From the NCBI GenBank assembly GCA_949358305.1, contig OX442317.1:8126186-8190185 (forward strand): 64,000 nucleotides of DNA, given 5' to 3'. Position 1 is the first letter of the stretch. The number at the start of each line of letters is the position of its first letter. A program made the translations under genes and the position numbers. Source of the stretch: Strigamia acuminata (Eukaryota; Arthropoda; Chilopoda; Geophilomorpha; Linotaeniidae). Shown here in pieces: positions 40,324 to 53,709 of this stretch. The notes under the pieces are model-generated. The model was not told the DNA's origin and did not search any database. It was given only the letters and a program-made list of their open reading frames with translations.

Positions 40324-43300
40324 ATGCACATCGCGTGGTTCATGGTGGCATGGTGTAAGTACCCGCACCCACACCCAACCAACTCCCCGTCCAAAACACT
40401 CGTGCAGCGGCCATCGCGCGTCGAATACAGGTCATGAATGTTTAAATACCCCCTTTTATTCCCGTCCCTTTTATTTTTAAATTCTATATTTAGTCGCGCG
40501 CTCCTCTCTATTGATCCCGAGCAAATGCAAAGATGGCTGTGACTCCTGCGAGCGTCCGGGGGATCAATAGAAGAAATTGTTGGTAGACAGATGCACGTGT
40601 AGATGGCGCAGCTGATAGGCGATAATACCTGCGCTGCGTTTGCTTATTAGCACACGCCGTTGCCATGGCGACAACCCGTTGTTGTGGCCTCGTAATTAGG
40701 GAGACGCCCTCGACGACTAATGAGACCAACACATCACCTCGGTCAAAGCTGCGATCGCTCGGCTCGTCGTCATGGTTACGACCCAACCTAGACCCGAGAT
40801 CATTTTTTAATAGGCGCCTGCGCAGTGTCACTCAAAACGCGTTTCCATGCCAACCGCAAGGTACTAGGTAGGTGCAGCGGGGGGGCGAGGGGGGCGGGGG
40901 GCGCTTGATATCTTTCGGATGCACTTGCGAGACGCGTTACGTCGATCGATGTTGTTTTCACCTCGGAAAAGGATGATGGGCCCCACACCCCCTGGGATGG
41001 ACGTGATAGTCCTGGCTTGGCCACGCGATTCAATCAATGAGAGGCAAGGAACGCACAAACGCTCCCGACGGAATCATCCGTTCGATGTTTCCCCGATAAT
41101 TATCGATTTTATCAAATTTTACGACATTTTTTTTCTAGTTTTTCGCCCCAACGGTGTGTTGGCAGTTCTCCACTGCCAAGTGGCGCGCCAAATGTGTGTT
41201 GAGGACGACGCATGCGCACTTTTACTCGATGTTATATACAAGACTTGCGGTGACACTTATGGTGAGACGATAAAAATTGAGAGAGAGAGGGGAATTGAAT
41301 TTTTTCGATTGGATTCAGACGGGACCGTTTGTCGTTCGTCCAGTTTGGAGAGTTGTCAAGGGGCACTGACCTCCGTGTGGGGCAACGCACCCTTCCACGG
41401 AGGGTGTTTGTGCGACGAGGACGACGACGAAGGGCAGTGTCGACATCTGAGGAATTCCCTTTCTGCACACCCGTGTCTCAAGATCCCCCGCGTCAGTGAG
41501 TACATTCAATTGAGCGTTAAATTGAGTAATGTTGAATGTGTTTCGTGTCGTTGAAGATCCTGCAGATCGAGTAGTAACTGAGAATTATCCCACCTGCACT
41601 TACGCCGACCACTTATGCTACCGCAACATCAAATGCAAGAAGATTTTCGATTATTTCCGACGGATGTGTCGAGTCAAAGACCACAAGTGTGCAATGCGCG
41701 ACAGGTCAGTCAATTTATGCATTGAAATAAATTTATAAAAATTAATAAATCGTTGATTTTGACTGTAAATGCTCCAATTTAACTCGGTATCCTTTACAAC
41801 CAAAACAATTAAATTCAATATCTAAATTGACCAAAACGACTGAAATTAATGTCCAAATTGACCAAAACGACTGAAATTAATGTCCAAATTGACCAAAACG
41901 ACTGAAATAAATGTCCAAATTGACCAAAAGGACTGAATTAAATGTCCAAATTGACCAAAACTACTTAAATAAATGTCCAAATTGACCAAAACTAATTAAA
42001 TAAATGTCCAAATTGACCAAAACTACTAAAATTAATGTCCAAATTGACCAAAACTACTAAAATTAATGTCCAAATTGACCAAAATGACTGGAATAAATGT
42101 CCAAATTGACCAAAATGACTGGAATAAATGTCCAAATTGACCAAATTGTTCTATCAGAGTATTTGTCGATAAATAGATGTTAAAACCAAACACATCGAAC
42201 TGCGCAGTACGTATTTATGTGCGTTGAGATTGCATGACAGTATATTAAAATGAAAAGCATCAGTGTTCATTAGATGGCATCAAATCTTCGTCATAAAAGC
42301 GTCTTAGTGGTAAATACGATCGATGGCGTGCACAACGATCAACAGGAGCAGACGGGAACGGTGTTTTTCGTTTTTTTGCTTATTGTTTATTTACTTCTAT
42401 AAAGAAATAAAATAAAAATCAAAAAATCAAAAAAAAATCTAAAGATGAACATTTCATACATTTTTCATTATTCTTTGCCATCAACCAGTTTCCTGCAGTT
42501 TTTTTTATACCTTGTATGCAATTGTATGCAAGGTGCTACAACAACCAATCTAGCATAGTACTAAAGTGTTATAATGTTTTTGGTTCTTCCTATTGAGTAA
42601 TTTTGCTAGCACAAGCAGCTTTATGCTCAAATTATCCGCAACTCATTGCGCAGGCAATTGCCCCTGTTTCCCCCGAACAAGTGGTTATTTAGAGTTCTGC
42701 CACTTTGTTGAGGTAATGAAGAGAAACACACTCAACTTATTAAATTGCAGGAAATGATTTTACTACAAGTCAACTTCCCAATGTTAAAAAAAAAATTTTA
42801 TATTATTTAATTTTTTTTTTTTTTTTTTTTTTAAATAAAATTTAAACAATTTCAATAATGGAAATGTTTTATTAAAATAAAACCCTTTTATTCATTTTCA
42901 AAAACCTTTTACAATTTAATTTTCATTATCTGTATAGATCCCCAGTGACTTTCGCCTATCTAATAATAGTAAACGCAATTTTCTATTATTTCTTTGCACT
43001 CCTCTCTTCCCTTTTCTTTTAATCGACGAAAATGGCACTTTAAAAAAATTTATTTCCTTTATTTTATCTCACTTTTATTGTCGTGGCACTAAAAGTGCGA
43101 TTTATTGGCAGTCTGGTCAACGACATGCCACTAAAAGCAATAGAGTAATATTAATAAGAATGCAATAAGTGTGCATCTAAGCCCGGGGTGGGGAAACTCT
43201 GTTGCCAATCACCACAAGTGGTTAATTGGCCATGAAAACAGGGATTTGGAGTAATCAGATTTTTGAATTGCTCCGCTCCACGCTCCGGCTTCAAATTAAT

Positions 43301-46300
43301 TTCTAACTTTAAAAACTGACCGCTTCTCTTTACTGCAGTTTGCGCCAAGCCGGATACAAATTGTGCCTCGAATTGTGTGCTTGCATTAAACATGTTGTTG
43401 CACATTAGAAAAGAAGGCAACAACATGCAATGAATGAGGATTATCTTTCCACTTTTAATAATAATTACCATTAAAGTGGAAAGATAATTCACACACACTA
43501 GGGAATGACACTATTGTTCGTAAATTATGTTCAATGTTGTTTATTTGATTTATTTTAGCAGTATTAGGCGTATTAGTGATGTAACAACACTTGTTATTTA
43601 GAAATCACTTGCCCAAAATAAAATATCAAGTTGCCGCGCAGGAAACTGTTTGTCTTTGTGTTTCTACACGATTTTGAGTGTTTTCTTTGAGTCATTTGAT
43701 AATTGGCCAAAGAAAATTGATTCTTTGGTGTTCATTTAAAATTAACTCCACATTGGTAGGTGCATATAAAATTTATTTATTTCAATTTTTGCTACAGAGT
43801 GCTAAAAAAAATGGCGCCCAAGTTTGGCTACTTCTCCTTTTACATACTCTGACTTTGGGTTGAAAATGAATAAAGAAACTGGAGCAGTCAAAGATTTGTC
43901 ATTGAAAATGTCTCTAATACCTCAAATTACCGTTGTACTGCCCACTTGAACACGCTCCCATAAGAAATCAGAGAAACTATCTTTGACTGCACAAACTTTA
44001 CACTTGACGAACAACAAAACCCGTAACTTCCCTCTCCACTGGAGTGTTTTAAATAAATAGATATGATAAAGATTTGTTTTTTGTTCCATAATCTTTTCCA
44101 CCAGAGTGAAATGTGAGCGTGCGTGGACTAAACTGCAACTGACTCCAGTGTACGGATGTCTTTGCCACGAAGATTCAGATATTGAAAAATGTGCCAAGAC
44201 CTACGCCCTGGTCAACAGCAACCCTTGCGTGCAGCCAGTACCACCTCCCGAACTTTACACCGCATCTCTTACAAGGGCGGACGAAGTAACAACCCTCGTG
44301 ACCGATGTGGATGCAACCATTCCTTTTCCAGGTTCTGATTACGATACGAACGAGTCGAGCGAAGAGCACAAATTCAATCCGGTTGTGTCAGCTCTGCACG
44401 GTGAATTGGTCGGGCACTACTTGACCCACGGACACCCAAATGTCATTGGAGCGACCGTAGACGAGCCCCACATACCAGCTCTGCCTCCTGATGTCTTCCC
44501 GTCGACGGCCATCAAGGCCAAAAGCACCTGTCCGAAGGCACATGAAGTTTGTGTCGAGGATATGACATGTCGGGTCTTGTTAGACAACATGCTGCAAGTG
44601 TGCGACACTATGCGTGCTCCGTGTAATCGGACTGAGTGCATGGGAGCCATCAGAAATTTCTACGACCTTGGCAATCCAGATATCATACGTTCAGTGGCCT
44701 TCTGCATATGCAGGTACAACGACCTAGCATGTCTCATTCAGCAACGCCAGCTTCATCCTCCATGTGCTCAGCGACCTGAAGTTGAGTTGCCCGGTTGTCA
44801 TCAGGTGGCCGCTCAATGCCAATCGAATCCAGACTGCCGGTAAGAAAACTTATATAGAAATCGCTCACACAATCTGTCCTATCCTGCGCCTAAATTCGCA
44901 CTTCAAAACAAATTTCAAGTAGCTTTTTTCTTACTTTACTGCTAAAACAATCCAACAATGCAATGCGCAGCAACGTTATGTTACGTTTCTTCATAGTGTG
45001 AACACAAGTGTGGACCCACCTGTACAGCTCTATAAAGCAAGGTTCACACTTGTGTTCACACTAGTCGCAACGCAAGAAATCTGACGCAACGCAAGCTGCT
45101 TGCGTCCAAAAATTCTTGACGTTGACGCCAATTCCTGCTTCAACTCCAAGTTGAAGTAAGCGACGCAACGCAAGGAAAGGTCTTGCGGCCAACCAATCAC
45201 GATCGACTCCAACTTTCGTCGATTCACGTCTGGTTGGCGAGACTTTTCCACATGCAAACATGCCGCCATTTTCGGAATCTGGAACTAGTTCTAGAACTAG
45301 ATCCAATTCCAGGTTTCATTAAAACCCTCTGATTAACCAGACGCAACATCAATTGTTTCAGCTGTGTTCACACGTGCCCTACAGTGTGAACAGACTCTGC
45401 GTTGCGTTTGACTAATTTTTCCTTGTGTTGCATTTCGTGGCGTCTAGTGTGAACACAAGTGTGAACCTAGCTTTACAGAACTGTAATCCTTTTATTGTTT
45501 CGCTACCTAGCCAACCGTCACTAAAGGGAAAATATGGAAGCTGCATAATATCATCTATGATTGATAACAATACAATCTTAGCTTTCGTGCATTTAATTCT
45601 AACAATTACTCTGATAATTCCTTGTGGCGACAATATACCACACAAACGCAACAAATATTTTATTTTTAGAAATAATTACAGGTTGCAATAAACGATTTAT
45701 ATTTTTATGTTTTTGTGTGCATAAAATAGAATTTCGTCTATGAATTTGGCGTGAAAAACAAAAAGAAATAGAGTAGTGTGGCAGTCAGATTACATAATGC
45801 ACTTTTTCGAGTAGCTAATTTACCGGCAAATCACTGCGAATAGCACATTTTCTTCAGCTTTCTTTCACTTTGTCATGCAAGTGGGAGGAGTAAAGTTTGA
45901 ACTAACTTGATTACTTTTTCTGAATCCGAACTAAAAATCCATACCCAGGGATAACTCAGAAAGCTGAGCATGTACCTTTTCTCTATTCTTATGGAATTCA
46001 TACAAAATCGAACCCGCATTGGACACCGTTTAACTGAAAAATATGAATAAAAATATAATAAAAGTTAGAATAAATGAAAGAAAGATTCAAAAGGTAAACG
46101 GTTAGAATTAAATCCGCACAATTAAACCCACAAAAGCACTAGGCACATTCAATAAAGTGTAGCACAACCGGTGTTACATTAACACAACACTTGGTGTAAA
46201 ATTCTTTGATGACCCTCGAGAGTCTCGAGCCCTGGTTCTTAACCAGCAGTAGTCGGCCATCTGAGCTCACACTCCTTACCAAAGAAAAATATTATTTTAG

Positions 46301-49300
46301 AAATAATTTTTTGCTGATGTCACTAATATATCGTAAAATTACGATGCTAAGATGCACCCTCCACTTTTAGACATGGATTTTAGGCCAAAAAGTGCGTCTT
46401 AGAATCTGAATTTTACGGTACAGTCGAAACTCTTTATAACGAATCGCAAGGGACCCGAAAAATCGATTCGTTATAACGAGAATTCGTTATATCGAAGCTT
46501 TTTAACATGGTGTTCTATGGCCAGCCAACCAAACCAGCCATTTTTAGGTATTCATTATATCGATAATTCGTTATATCGCTAATTCTGTTGTGAATTCCTT
46601 ATTGAATGCGCTTACTGAAAATCACAATTTTATTATTTCGTTCTCATAAATTTATGATCTTTGGTTGGAAATAGCCGGCTGTTCTCTTGATTGCCGATCA
46701 CTATGCAATAAAAGACTCCAACAGAAGCGAAACCTCTTAACTGCCCTAAAGTGCAACCAATAAATCCGACAGAATAAAATCAAAGCCCACACAGTTTTCT
46801 ATAACTCCTCTTTTTATAGATTTGCTGACAGTTATTTAGTCAATCCCTCAGAACAATTTCCTACCCAGCTTTTAATTATTTCAAACCACTACCCTTTAAC
46901 ACTGCTGGGAAATGGGAGCGTAGAATGATCCGGGCGCGTCTAGAGTTCAATAAAAGTGAGAAACTGCTCTTTTTCTACCAAGTAATTGCATTTTCTCATT
47001 CAGATGGCGAATGGACCGGTTCATTAGCGCGTGTGCTGTGGACCAGACCACTATCCAATGTCGAGGACCCCTAGACGAGTGCCGAATTGCTCTCATCAAT
47101 ATCTTGGGCACTCCTCTTCGCACAAACTGCGTATGCTCAGGAAATGATTTTTCTCTCTTATATTCCTGCATCGACTGGCAGCGATTAATCTGGCTCAATC
47201 CGTGTGTGGGTAAGGCAGCATTTGCATCATCTACAAAATATCAAAACAACTGTATAATAATCTTCTTCTATAAATTAAAAACCATTTAGTCCAAGCTCAA
47301 AAAGAGTACCACGAGATGAAGATGACAACCCCTCCTCCCTTACCCACCAAACCAAGTCCAAAAACAGCCGTAAATGGTGTAAACCTGGGCCAATCACACA
47401 GTACCGCCGGTACAATATCAACTGCCACTACCAATGGCCCGCATCCTACCCCCATGCATTGGATTCCAACCATGAAGCCAACACCAATAGACACGGGTAA
47501 ATGTAAATATACGGCTTTTTATTTATTTTTGGATTATATATTATCTATATATTTTGATTTTCTCGTGTTCTGAATGCAAAATGCGTAATGTAAACATTGC
47601 TTTATATATTTCTCAAGAGACCTGTGCAATGACAAGCGGTGGGGAGAATACAGTGTATATTAAAGAAGGCCAAAGTCAAAGGGTAAGCATTACCAAGTTG
47701 GAAGAGGTAGATCGAAAACGCTAGTGCTACCCCATACCAATTAATTCCACGCCCTGTGAAACAGCAGGTGGGAAGGAAACACGTGCAGCTTTTTGCAAAT
47801 GGATAAAAAAGACATGCGCCAAATGTTCAAAAGCACTAACAGTAATGAAATAAAGAACAACTACTACTTGGTCGTGTGGATGAAACAGTCAGTTGTAATC
47901 TGCAGGATCTTCGTGTGCAGCAAATAAAACAAATTTTCTTGACAACTACTAAGTTTCGGCAGAGCCAAGCTCTGGACTGTCCGGCGTGCCAATCCTATTC
48001 TGATACACTCAAAGAGACAGAATGATATAAATAGAAACGTAATGACTGTGTAGCATGTATGCAACAAGTCTTTATTACCCAGAGAATGGGCATTACCGGC
48101 ACCAAGGTCATAGATGACTTTGCACTTACGCAATCACATTTATCCACATGTCAAAGCACACTGCTGCGAATGAATTTAAGTGAATTCGTCTTCCCATCTA
48201 TAAATTATTTGAACGATCGATTGATGTTCGGGAGGTAAATACCGAATCAATTGAAATGCCTGATATAAATACAGTCGAAACTCTTATAACAGACCCGAAA
48301 AATCAATTCGTTACAACGAGAATTCGCTATATCGACATTTTTTAACACGGTGTTTTCAAGTTACAATATGGATGACCTTGAAGATGACCTCAGAGGTCAA
48401 ATTGGATGTCATAATTGGATTTCCCCCGACATTTTACCCTTACAATAATTTTGCTGAATCAACATCTAGAACAGTTTGGGAATTATTTACTGTGAACCAT
48501 ACTTTTTGTCCACCCTGTATAGATAATTCGTTATATCGCGATTTGTTATAAAGAGTTTAGACTGTACGAGTAACAAATGGGAAACGTCGACTACCGTAAA
48601 GTTTCAAATTGGCGCTGGGGCCCGTTTAAACGCCCGGACCACAGTTTGAAGCCTGACTGTATATTGAAATAATGTGAGTTTTTCTTCGTAGGTGTATGAA
48701 GCCGACAATCCTGATTGTTCTATGCTGTGCTGGTGCAATGTGGGTGGTTACACTACTTGCCACCACTTGGTTTGCGCCGAGAAAATCTCGTGTCGATCCC
48801 CTCAAGCCGTCTACAGCCACTCGTTTGAGACATACCGTGCTTTTCGTGGATATTGTATCTGTTTCTCGGGGAATTTTATCTGTGCCAAACCGACCGATGG
48901 ATATAACCTGCGTCCTGGTTAGATATAACCCGCGAATAAACAATTTTTCGTATTAACCGAGATAATTTTGCAGGTGTTTACCTGTTCTTGGGCTACAGCA
49001 AAGTGGAAGAAGCCAGTGTGAAGAATTTTACCAATATGACTATAAGCAACAGTGTTCATGCCTTGCAGAAATTATTAGAGTCACAAGAAGTAGGTACTCA
49101 ATATAGAAATAGAGACTGGCGTGTTGCTGGTAATCAAATATTAAATTAACAACACCAAGGAACGCATTTTTAGTTGTGTTTGATATTTGATTTCCACAAA
49201 ACATTCTAAGTCTCTTAATATTTCATGATGAAATTTTGATTACAATTGTGCTGTTTATCAGAAGGCATGCCGTATGATGCTGACTCAACAGATTGAAGAC

Positions 49301-50270
49301 AACATTATAATCCAAGTTTATCTCATCGACTTTAATGCCGAACGACAAAATAACAGCATTACGCCCGAAATGGTCATGCGTGAGGAAGTACGTAAGACAT
49401 CCTAGCTTAGAAAATTTGGCAAATTTTCGACCAAAAATCGCCATTTTTAATCTGTTTTTTCATTATTTTTTGAAGAAACAATTTAAAAAACTGAGACTAC
49501 ATTCAAATTTTAAAACTCTCTGCAAATAACGTTAAAACTGATTGTTTAAATCGCCATTTCACTGTCAAACCCGTAAATATACATTGCGCCTGACACTGAG
49601 GGTCTATGCGTGCAAAAAATACCCGACACTAAAAGGGTTAATCTGTTTTTTCATTTGGTGCGTTCAATTCTTCCTTTTGGACATCGAAAATGACGTTAAA
49701 CACGCCATCCAAAAGGAACTTTTAAATAAGGTAGAAATTGGGTCACTTTTCTTCTTTTTGCATTTTCCATTTGGGTTAGTGACACGATCTGCGCATGCGC
49801 ATATTGGTAGATGAAACATGAAAAACCTTCGTTTTGATTATGTAAATAATAAAAAAGAACATTTTGAATGTGACCCGATTTCCTTTTAGAATCGATGACG
49901 TGTTCCTAAGTCATTTCCAGTGTCCGAAAGGAAGAAAAGAAAGATTTGTCCTTCCTTTCACAAATTGAACGCACAAATTCAAATTCAAATTTGTAAACAT
50001 TTAAACATTTTCCCTGCAAATAATAATTGGTTTGACTTGTAATTTTCTTTGCAGGAAATCTGCGCGGGTCCCCTGCAAAACATTACCCGCATGATCAACC
50101 GACGGGATCCCGCGGTCCACAACCATGTAGCCATGTCTATCCTTAAACAAGCTACTGTCGATGTGCACGCACACAAATTCCAAGGAGCCAAAGCTGTGGC
50201 AGAACCTCTAAGCGGCAGCTTGTTCGTGTTCATGATCCTAGTGCAGCTTTTGCTTCGTCGACCCCCTTAG
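40324..50270 (+). CDS. GDNF-receptor/GAS1-like GPI-anchored receptor (complete, 12 exons)
   Basis: Cell-surface co-receptor family with paired Cys-rich domains. In vertebrates GFRalpha proteins bind GDNF ligands with RET and GAS1 binds Hedgehog. Exons: 40324-40354, 41139-41261, 41319-41495, 41557-41704, 44105-44839, 47004-47209, 47290-47496, 47618-47682, 48692-48917, 48974-49089, 49262-49387 and 50055-50270. They sum to 791 residues with matching phases. GFR-type modules: CQVARQMCVEDDACALLLD to GGCLCDEDDD; CTYADHLCYRNIKCKKIFD to YGCLCHEDSD; CPKAHEVCVEDMTCRVLLDN to AFCICRYND; CHQVAAQCQSNPDCR to TNCVCSGND. Then come a Thr/Pro-rich linker and a juxtamembrane module (NPDCSMLCWCNVGGYTTCHH, YCICFSGNFIC). 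It ends in a hydrophobic tail (SLFVFMILVQLLLRRPP), a GPI signal. The layout fits the insect Gfrl group. The first exon (MHIAWFMVAW) is inferred from phase and a strong GTAAGT donor; its signal peptide is short. Confidence 0.85.
41816..42150. repeat. 31-bp tandem repeat in the fourth intron of the receptor gene
   Basis: Unit AATGTCCAAATTGACCAAAA followed by CGACTGAAATT, about 11 copies with scattered changes at the CGACTG position. Confidence 0.93.
42160..44104. other. Remainder of the long receptor intron
   Basis: AT-rich with low-complexity tracts at 42780-42840. An inverted repeat at 43440-43492 (ATTATCTTTCCACTTT on one side, AAAGTGGAAAGATAAT on the other) may be the end-to-end remnant of a small fold-back element. 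Confidence 0.5.
45034..45474. mobile_element. MITE, 441 bp, 30-bp terminal inverted repeats
   Basis: The left end 45035-45064 (AAGCAAGGTTCACACTTGTG...) and right end 45444-45473 are inverted repeats with one mismatch. A fragment of the same end (TAGTGTGAACACAAGTGTGG) lies at 44996-45014. There is no coding capacity. It sits in the fifth intron of the receptor gene. The target duplication is unclear (possibly TA). Confidence 0.85.
46419..46600. mobile_element. Tigger/pogo-like MITE, right end truncated
   Basis: It starts TACAGTCGAAACTCTTTATAA, with ATTCGTTATAACGAGAATTC and CGTTATATCG words typical of Tigger termini. The right terminus is missing. It is related to the complete copy at 48270-48566. 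Confidence 0.7.
48270..48566. mobile_element. Tigger/pogo-like MITE, complete, 297 bp
   Basis: The left end TACAGTCGAAACTCTTATAA and right end TTATAAAGAGTTTAGACTGTA are inverted repeats of about 22 bases with two differences. Both ends are flanked by TA, the target of pogo/mariner elements. Palindromic CGTTATATCG words lie just inside. It is intronic in the receptor gene and has no transposase. Confidence 0.8.
49653..49979. mobile_element. Candidate small inverted-repeat element
   Basis: GTGCGTTCAATT at 49658-49669 is exactly inverted at 49963-49974, and ATTTG flanks both in inverted sense. The inside is AT-rich, with a TGCGCATGCGCA palindrome at 49789-49800. It lies in the last intron of the receptor gene. 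Confidence 0.45.
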
Positions 50271-51213
50271 CGAAGACGGACGTGCGGTCTCTGCCCAAGT
50301 GCCTCTTCGCCCTCATGCCATAAATTGCTCACTGACTGACAGCCACGTGGTCGCAACGAACAACCAACACGCAACCATCAATGCAAACGAAAAACAAACC
50401 TACAACAAACAAATTAACAAATTAATTAAACAAATATTTATTATCAATCAACGAATCAATGCAAAGCAGATGGGCTCAAGGGGTTAGAGAGTGTAGAAAG
50501 GCAACTCTAGGAATAGGAGGAATCCTAGGCTTTAGTTTAATTGTAAATCGATCAATTATTATGAATGCACAGTAGATTATATTTATGAGATTATTTATAC
50601 ATCACACTCTGCTCTTAAGCTCAAGTCCTAATCAATGCAATCTTAGACCTTTTATCCAATGCAATTGGCCACAAACGAGAGGTAGTTAAGCGAGAATATA
50701 TTGATTATTATATCATTAAACGAGTTCCTGTTGAAAATGGCTGAAATTATCAAAATCGCCGGCCTATTGTAATTCTTTTCTTCCGAATTCGTGGAATTTG
50801 GAAATAAATTGCAAAAATATTATCTCGAAACTTCTTTTCTCATACATTTCGCTGTCTGCAAATATTTCACTTCTTTCTAACCATCGTCACACGGTTGCTA
50901 GGCAATAATTCGCTCATGGACCGTTACTAGGCAACTATCTCCAATTTACTCGTCGTGGACTGTCGCGTTGAATTTATTCATTCCCGATGGACCGAGTACA
51001 ATAAACACAAAAAACAACATTAATTTTGACTGAATTTCCTCGTTTTTCTCAATAAACTTACCGATTTGTCACAAAAACGTCTTAATTTGATACATTTTGC
51101 AATTTAAATTAATTTAAAACATTGAAAAGAAATTTTTTTTTAAACGTTTTTTAATATTTTATTCATGCTTTTCAATACATGAAAGCCATTTGCGTCGTTT
51201 ACATTCATCTAGT
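50271..51213. other. 3' flanks of receptor and ubiquitin-L40 genes (convergent)
   Basis: AT-rich; no exon found. The two genes end towards each other. Confidence 0.5.
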
Positions 51214-51884
<671 letters not shown>

Positions 51885-51984
51885 TCAATGAAATAAGTGA
51901 TCGGGAGTTAAGAAATGTATTTCAACGTAGAAGGAATGAATAATAATAACAATTACTATGTAAATACGAACCAAATAGTTGAAA

Positions 51985-52300
51985 CGAAAAAGGCTAGCGC
52001 GTGTCGCAAGTTTCAACCTGAAACAGGAAACGGAATATAACAAGTGAAGGCTAGCCTCGAAACATTGACAGTCTGTCGAGCGATCTCTAGCGAGAAAACC
52101 AGAAACCACTAAGACACTCAAATTTGTCCATATTTATTTCATATTTATACTTTTAACATGTAATAAAATTTTAAGAAAATAAATAAAAACATTAAAATAC
52201 TAAAATTCTAAAATTAGCTTTAATTTTCACGAGATAATGTTATCAAGCAATGTAAACAAATAATTTTTATTGACCAATTAAAACAGATATTCACTTAGAT
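51985..52300 (-). promoter_or_regulatory. Probable ubiquitin-L40 promoter, ending at the retrotransposon insertion
   Basis: The pyrimidine-rich CCTTTTTCG start-like motif lies near 51990 on the minus strand. Upstream sequence up to 52300 is unique, and the LTR begins at 52301. The right-hand remnant of the same intergenic region is 60109-60420. Confidence 0.4.
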
Positions 52301-52930
52301 TGTGAGTGTTCGGACGGACGCCACGTGGTCTGGGGAGGACCGCGAGGCGCTGGACGCAACACACACGATGATTAAATCCACGAAATACACGAAAGACACA
52401 AGTTTAGGTTTTGGTTATTACTTTATTGTTGTCTAGGGGTATGATATGGTGTCTCAAGGTGTATTTCCCAAATGTAATAGCGGTTTTGCCGCTATTCCTG
52501 ATTGACCACGTGTCACGGCAATCGGTAGATCGCCATGACACGCGAGATCGGTTTTACGCAGTTTGTGCCGCGTCGTCGCAACGTTCTTACGAACGTGCGG
52601 CGAACACGGCGTGTTGGACGCTCAGGTCCCGACCGGCGACAGCATTGCTGCGTCGGTCCTTCGGGTCTCAACTACGATCGGCATTGCGAAGAAGGTCGGA
52701 AAGCGACCGTTCGCCATGCTGGTCAAGAATCAACTGTCGGGCTACTGCGGGGCCCACCACTTCCGGAAGGGGCACTTCCGGTTCCCAATTGGCCGGAGCC
52801 AACGACCGACAGCTCCACCTGGTGCGGGGGACCGCGCCAGGTCGCGCACGAGAAACACGAGGTGCGCGAGAGCTTGGAAGCGCCGTGTGTCGCAGTGAAG
52901 TGACACAGGCTGAGTGAACAGCTGGTCACA
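52301..52930 (-). repeat. 3' LTR (630 bp)
   Basis: On the minus strand it begins TGTGACCAGC and ends ACACTCACA; the ends TGTGA...TCACA are inverted. A minus-strand AATAAA is at 52422-52427. Long frames on the plus strand, duplicated in the second LTR, are by-products of GC-rich LTR sequence. Confidence 0.95.
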
Positions 52931-52943
52931 TCTCCCCCCCCTA
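52931..52943 (-). other. Polypurine tract
   Basis: Minus strand TTTTTAGGGGGGGGAGA directly before the 3' LTR, the plus-strand primer of reverse transcription. It fixes the orientation. Confidence 0.9.
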
Positions 52944-53313
52944 AAAAGAGGTAATTCTTAGAAGGAGAACTGACAACACACTTCACGAAAGTGGTTTGAA
53001 AAGTTAATTGTATATTACTTCTCTTTTTACAGGAAAACACTGCGGGAAACACACACTCAAGGACCACACTTACCCCTAGGATGAAAAACAGAAAATTTGA
53101 AATACACTGTATAATAAATAATTTGTAAAAAAACACTTTGTAAATTTTGAACATGAATAAAATGTTATTTGAATTTAAACTTATAACTCGTGGTTATTTA
53201 ATGTAAAAACTTTAAAGGTAAGTTGAAAATAAAATAAATGTGAAAAAACTTGTAGTTGTACAATAAAAACACTTGTTGTAGGTCTAAAGAGACCTGGACG
53301 AGACTCTTCGATT

Positions 53314-53610
53314 TCACTCTTTCGGCTCCAACGACTTTCCGGGCGTCACTGGCAATTCGTCGAGTTGATCTATCTCTTCCTGGCGAATCGGTGACATATT
53401 CTCTGCCAGTCCTCGTTGCGTTTTCGTCTGGTGGCGGCGCGCTCTCTTTTCCCGATTCTCATCGGCGATGGACTTCGACTTCGGCGCAGAACTCTCTTCG
53501 GGCTCTGGCACCTGGATCGTTGTGTCCACATCTTCAATGATCATCGGCGTGACCTCAGCGTCGCCGCCAAAAACGAGATCTGTCGGGACATCGCCGGATA
53601 TTGGTGGCAT
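53314..53610 (-). CDS. Retrotransposon 3' frame c, unrecognised
   Basis: 98 residues: acidic start (PPISGDVPTDLVFGGDAEVT), DVDTTIQVPEPEESSAPKSK, basic ENREKRARRHQTKTQRGLAE and an acidic end. It looks disordered. It follows frame b and may be its continuation after a frame change. Confidence 0.35.
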   Translation of the reverse strand: MPPISGDVPTDLVFGGDAEVTPMIIEDVDTTIQVPEPEESSAPKSKSIADENREKRARRHQTKTQRGLAENMSPIRQEEIDQLDELPVTPGKSLEPKE

Positions 53611-53709
53611 CTCGACAGCTGTCGATGTCTCTGGTGCGGCAGCGAGCAGTTCGCTTGCTGGTTGCAGCGGTGAGCTCGCCGTTGGGAAAACGAACGAGTT
53701 TGTGACATT

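Noticed and set aside
39984-40480. Frames on both strands in the CpG-rich region
   Set aside because: Composition by-products; only the short first-exon proposal at 40324 has splice and phase support.
52411-52917. 168-, 122- and 111-residue plus-strand frames, identical at 59589-60095
   Set aside because: They lie wholly inside the LTRs, antisense to the element, in GC-rich sequence with overlapping frames. Duplication reflects the two LTRs, not a gene family.
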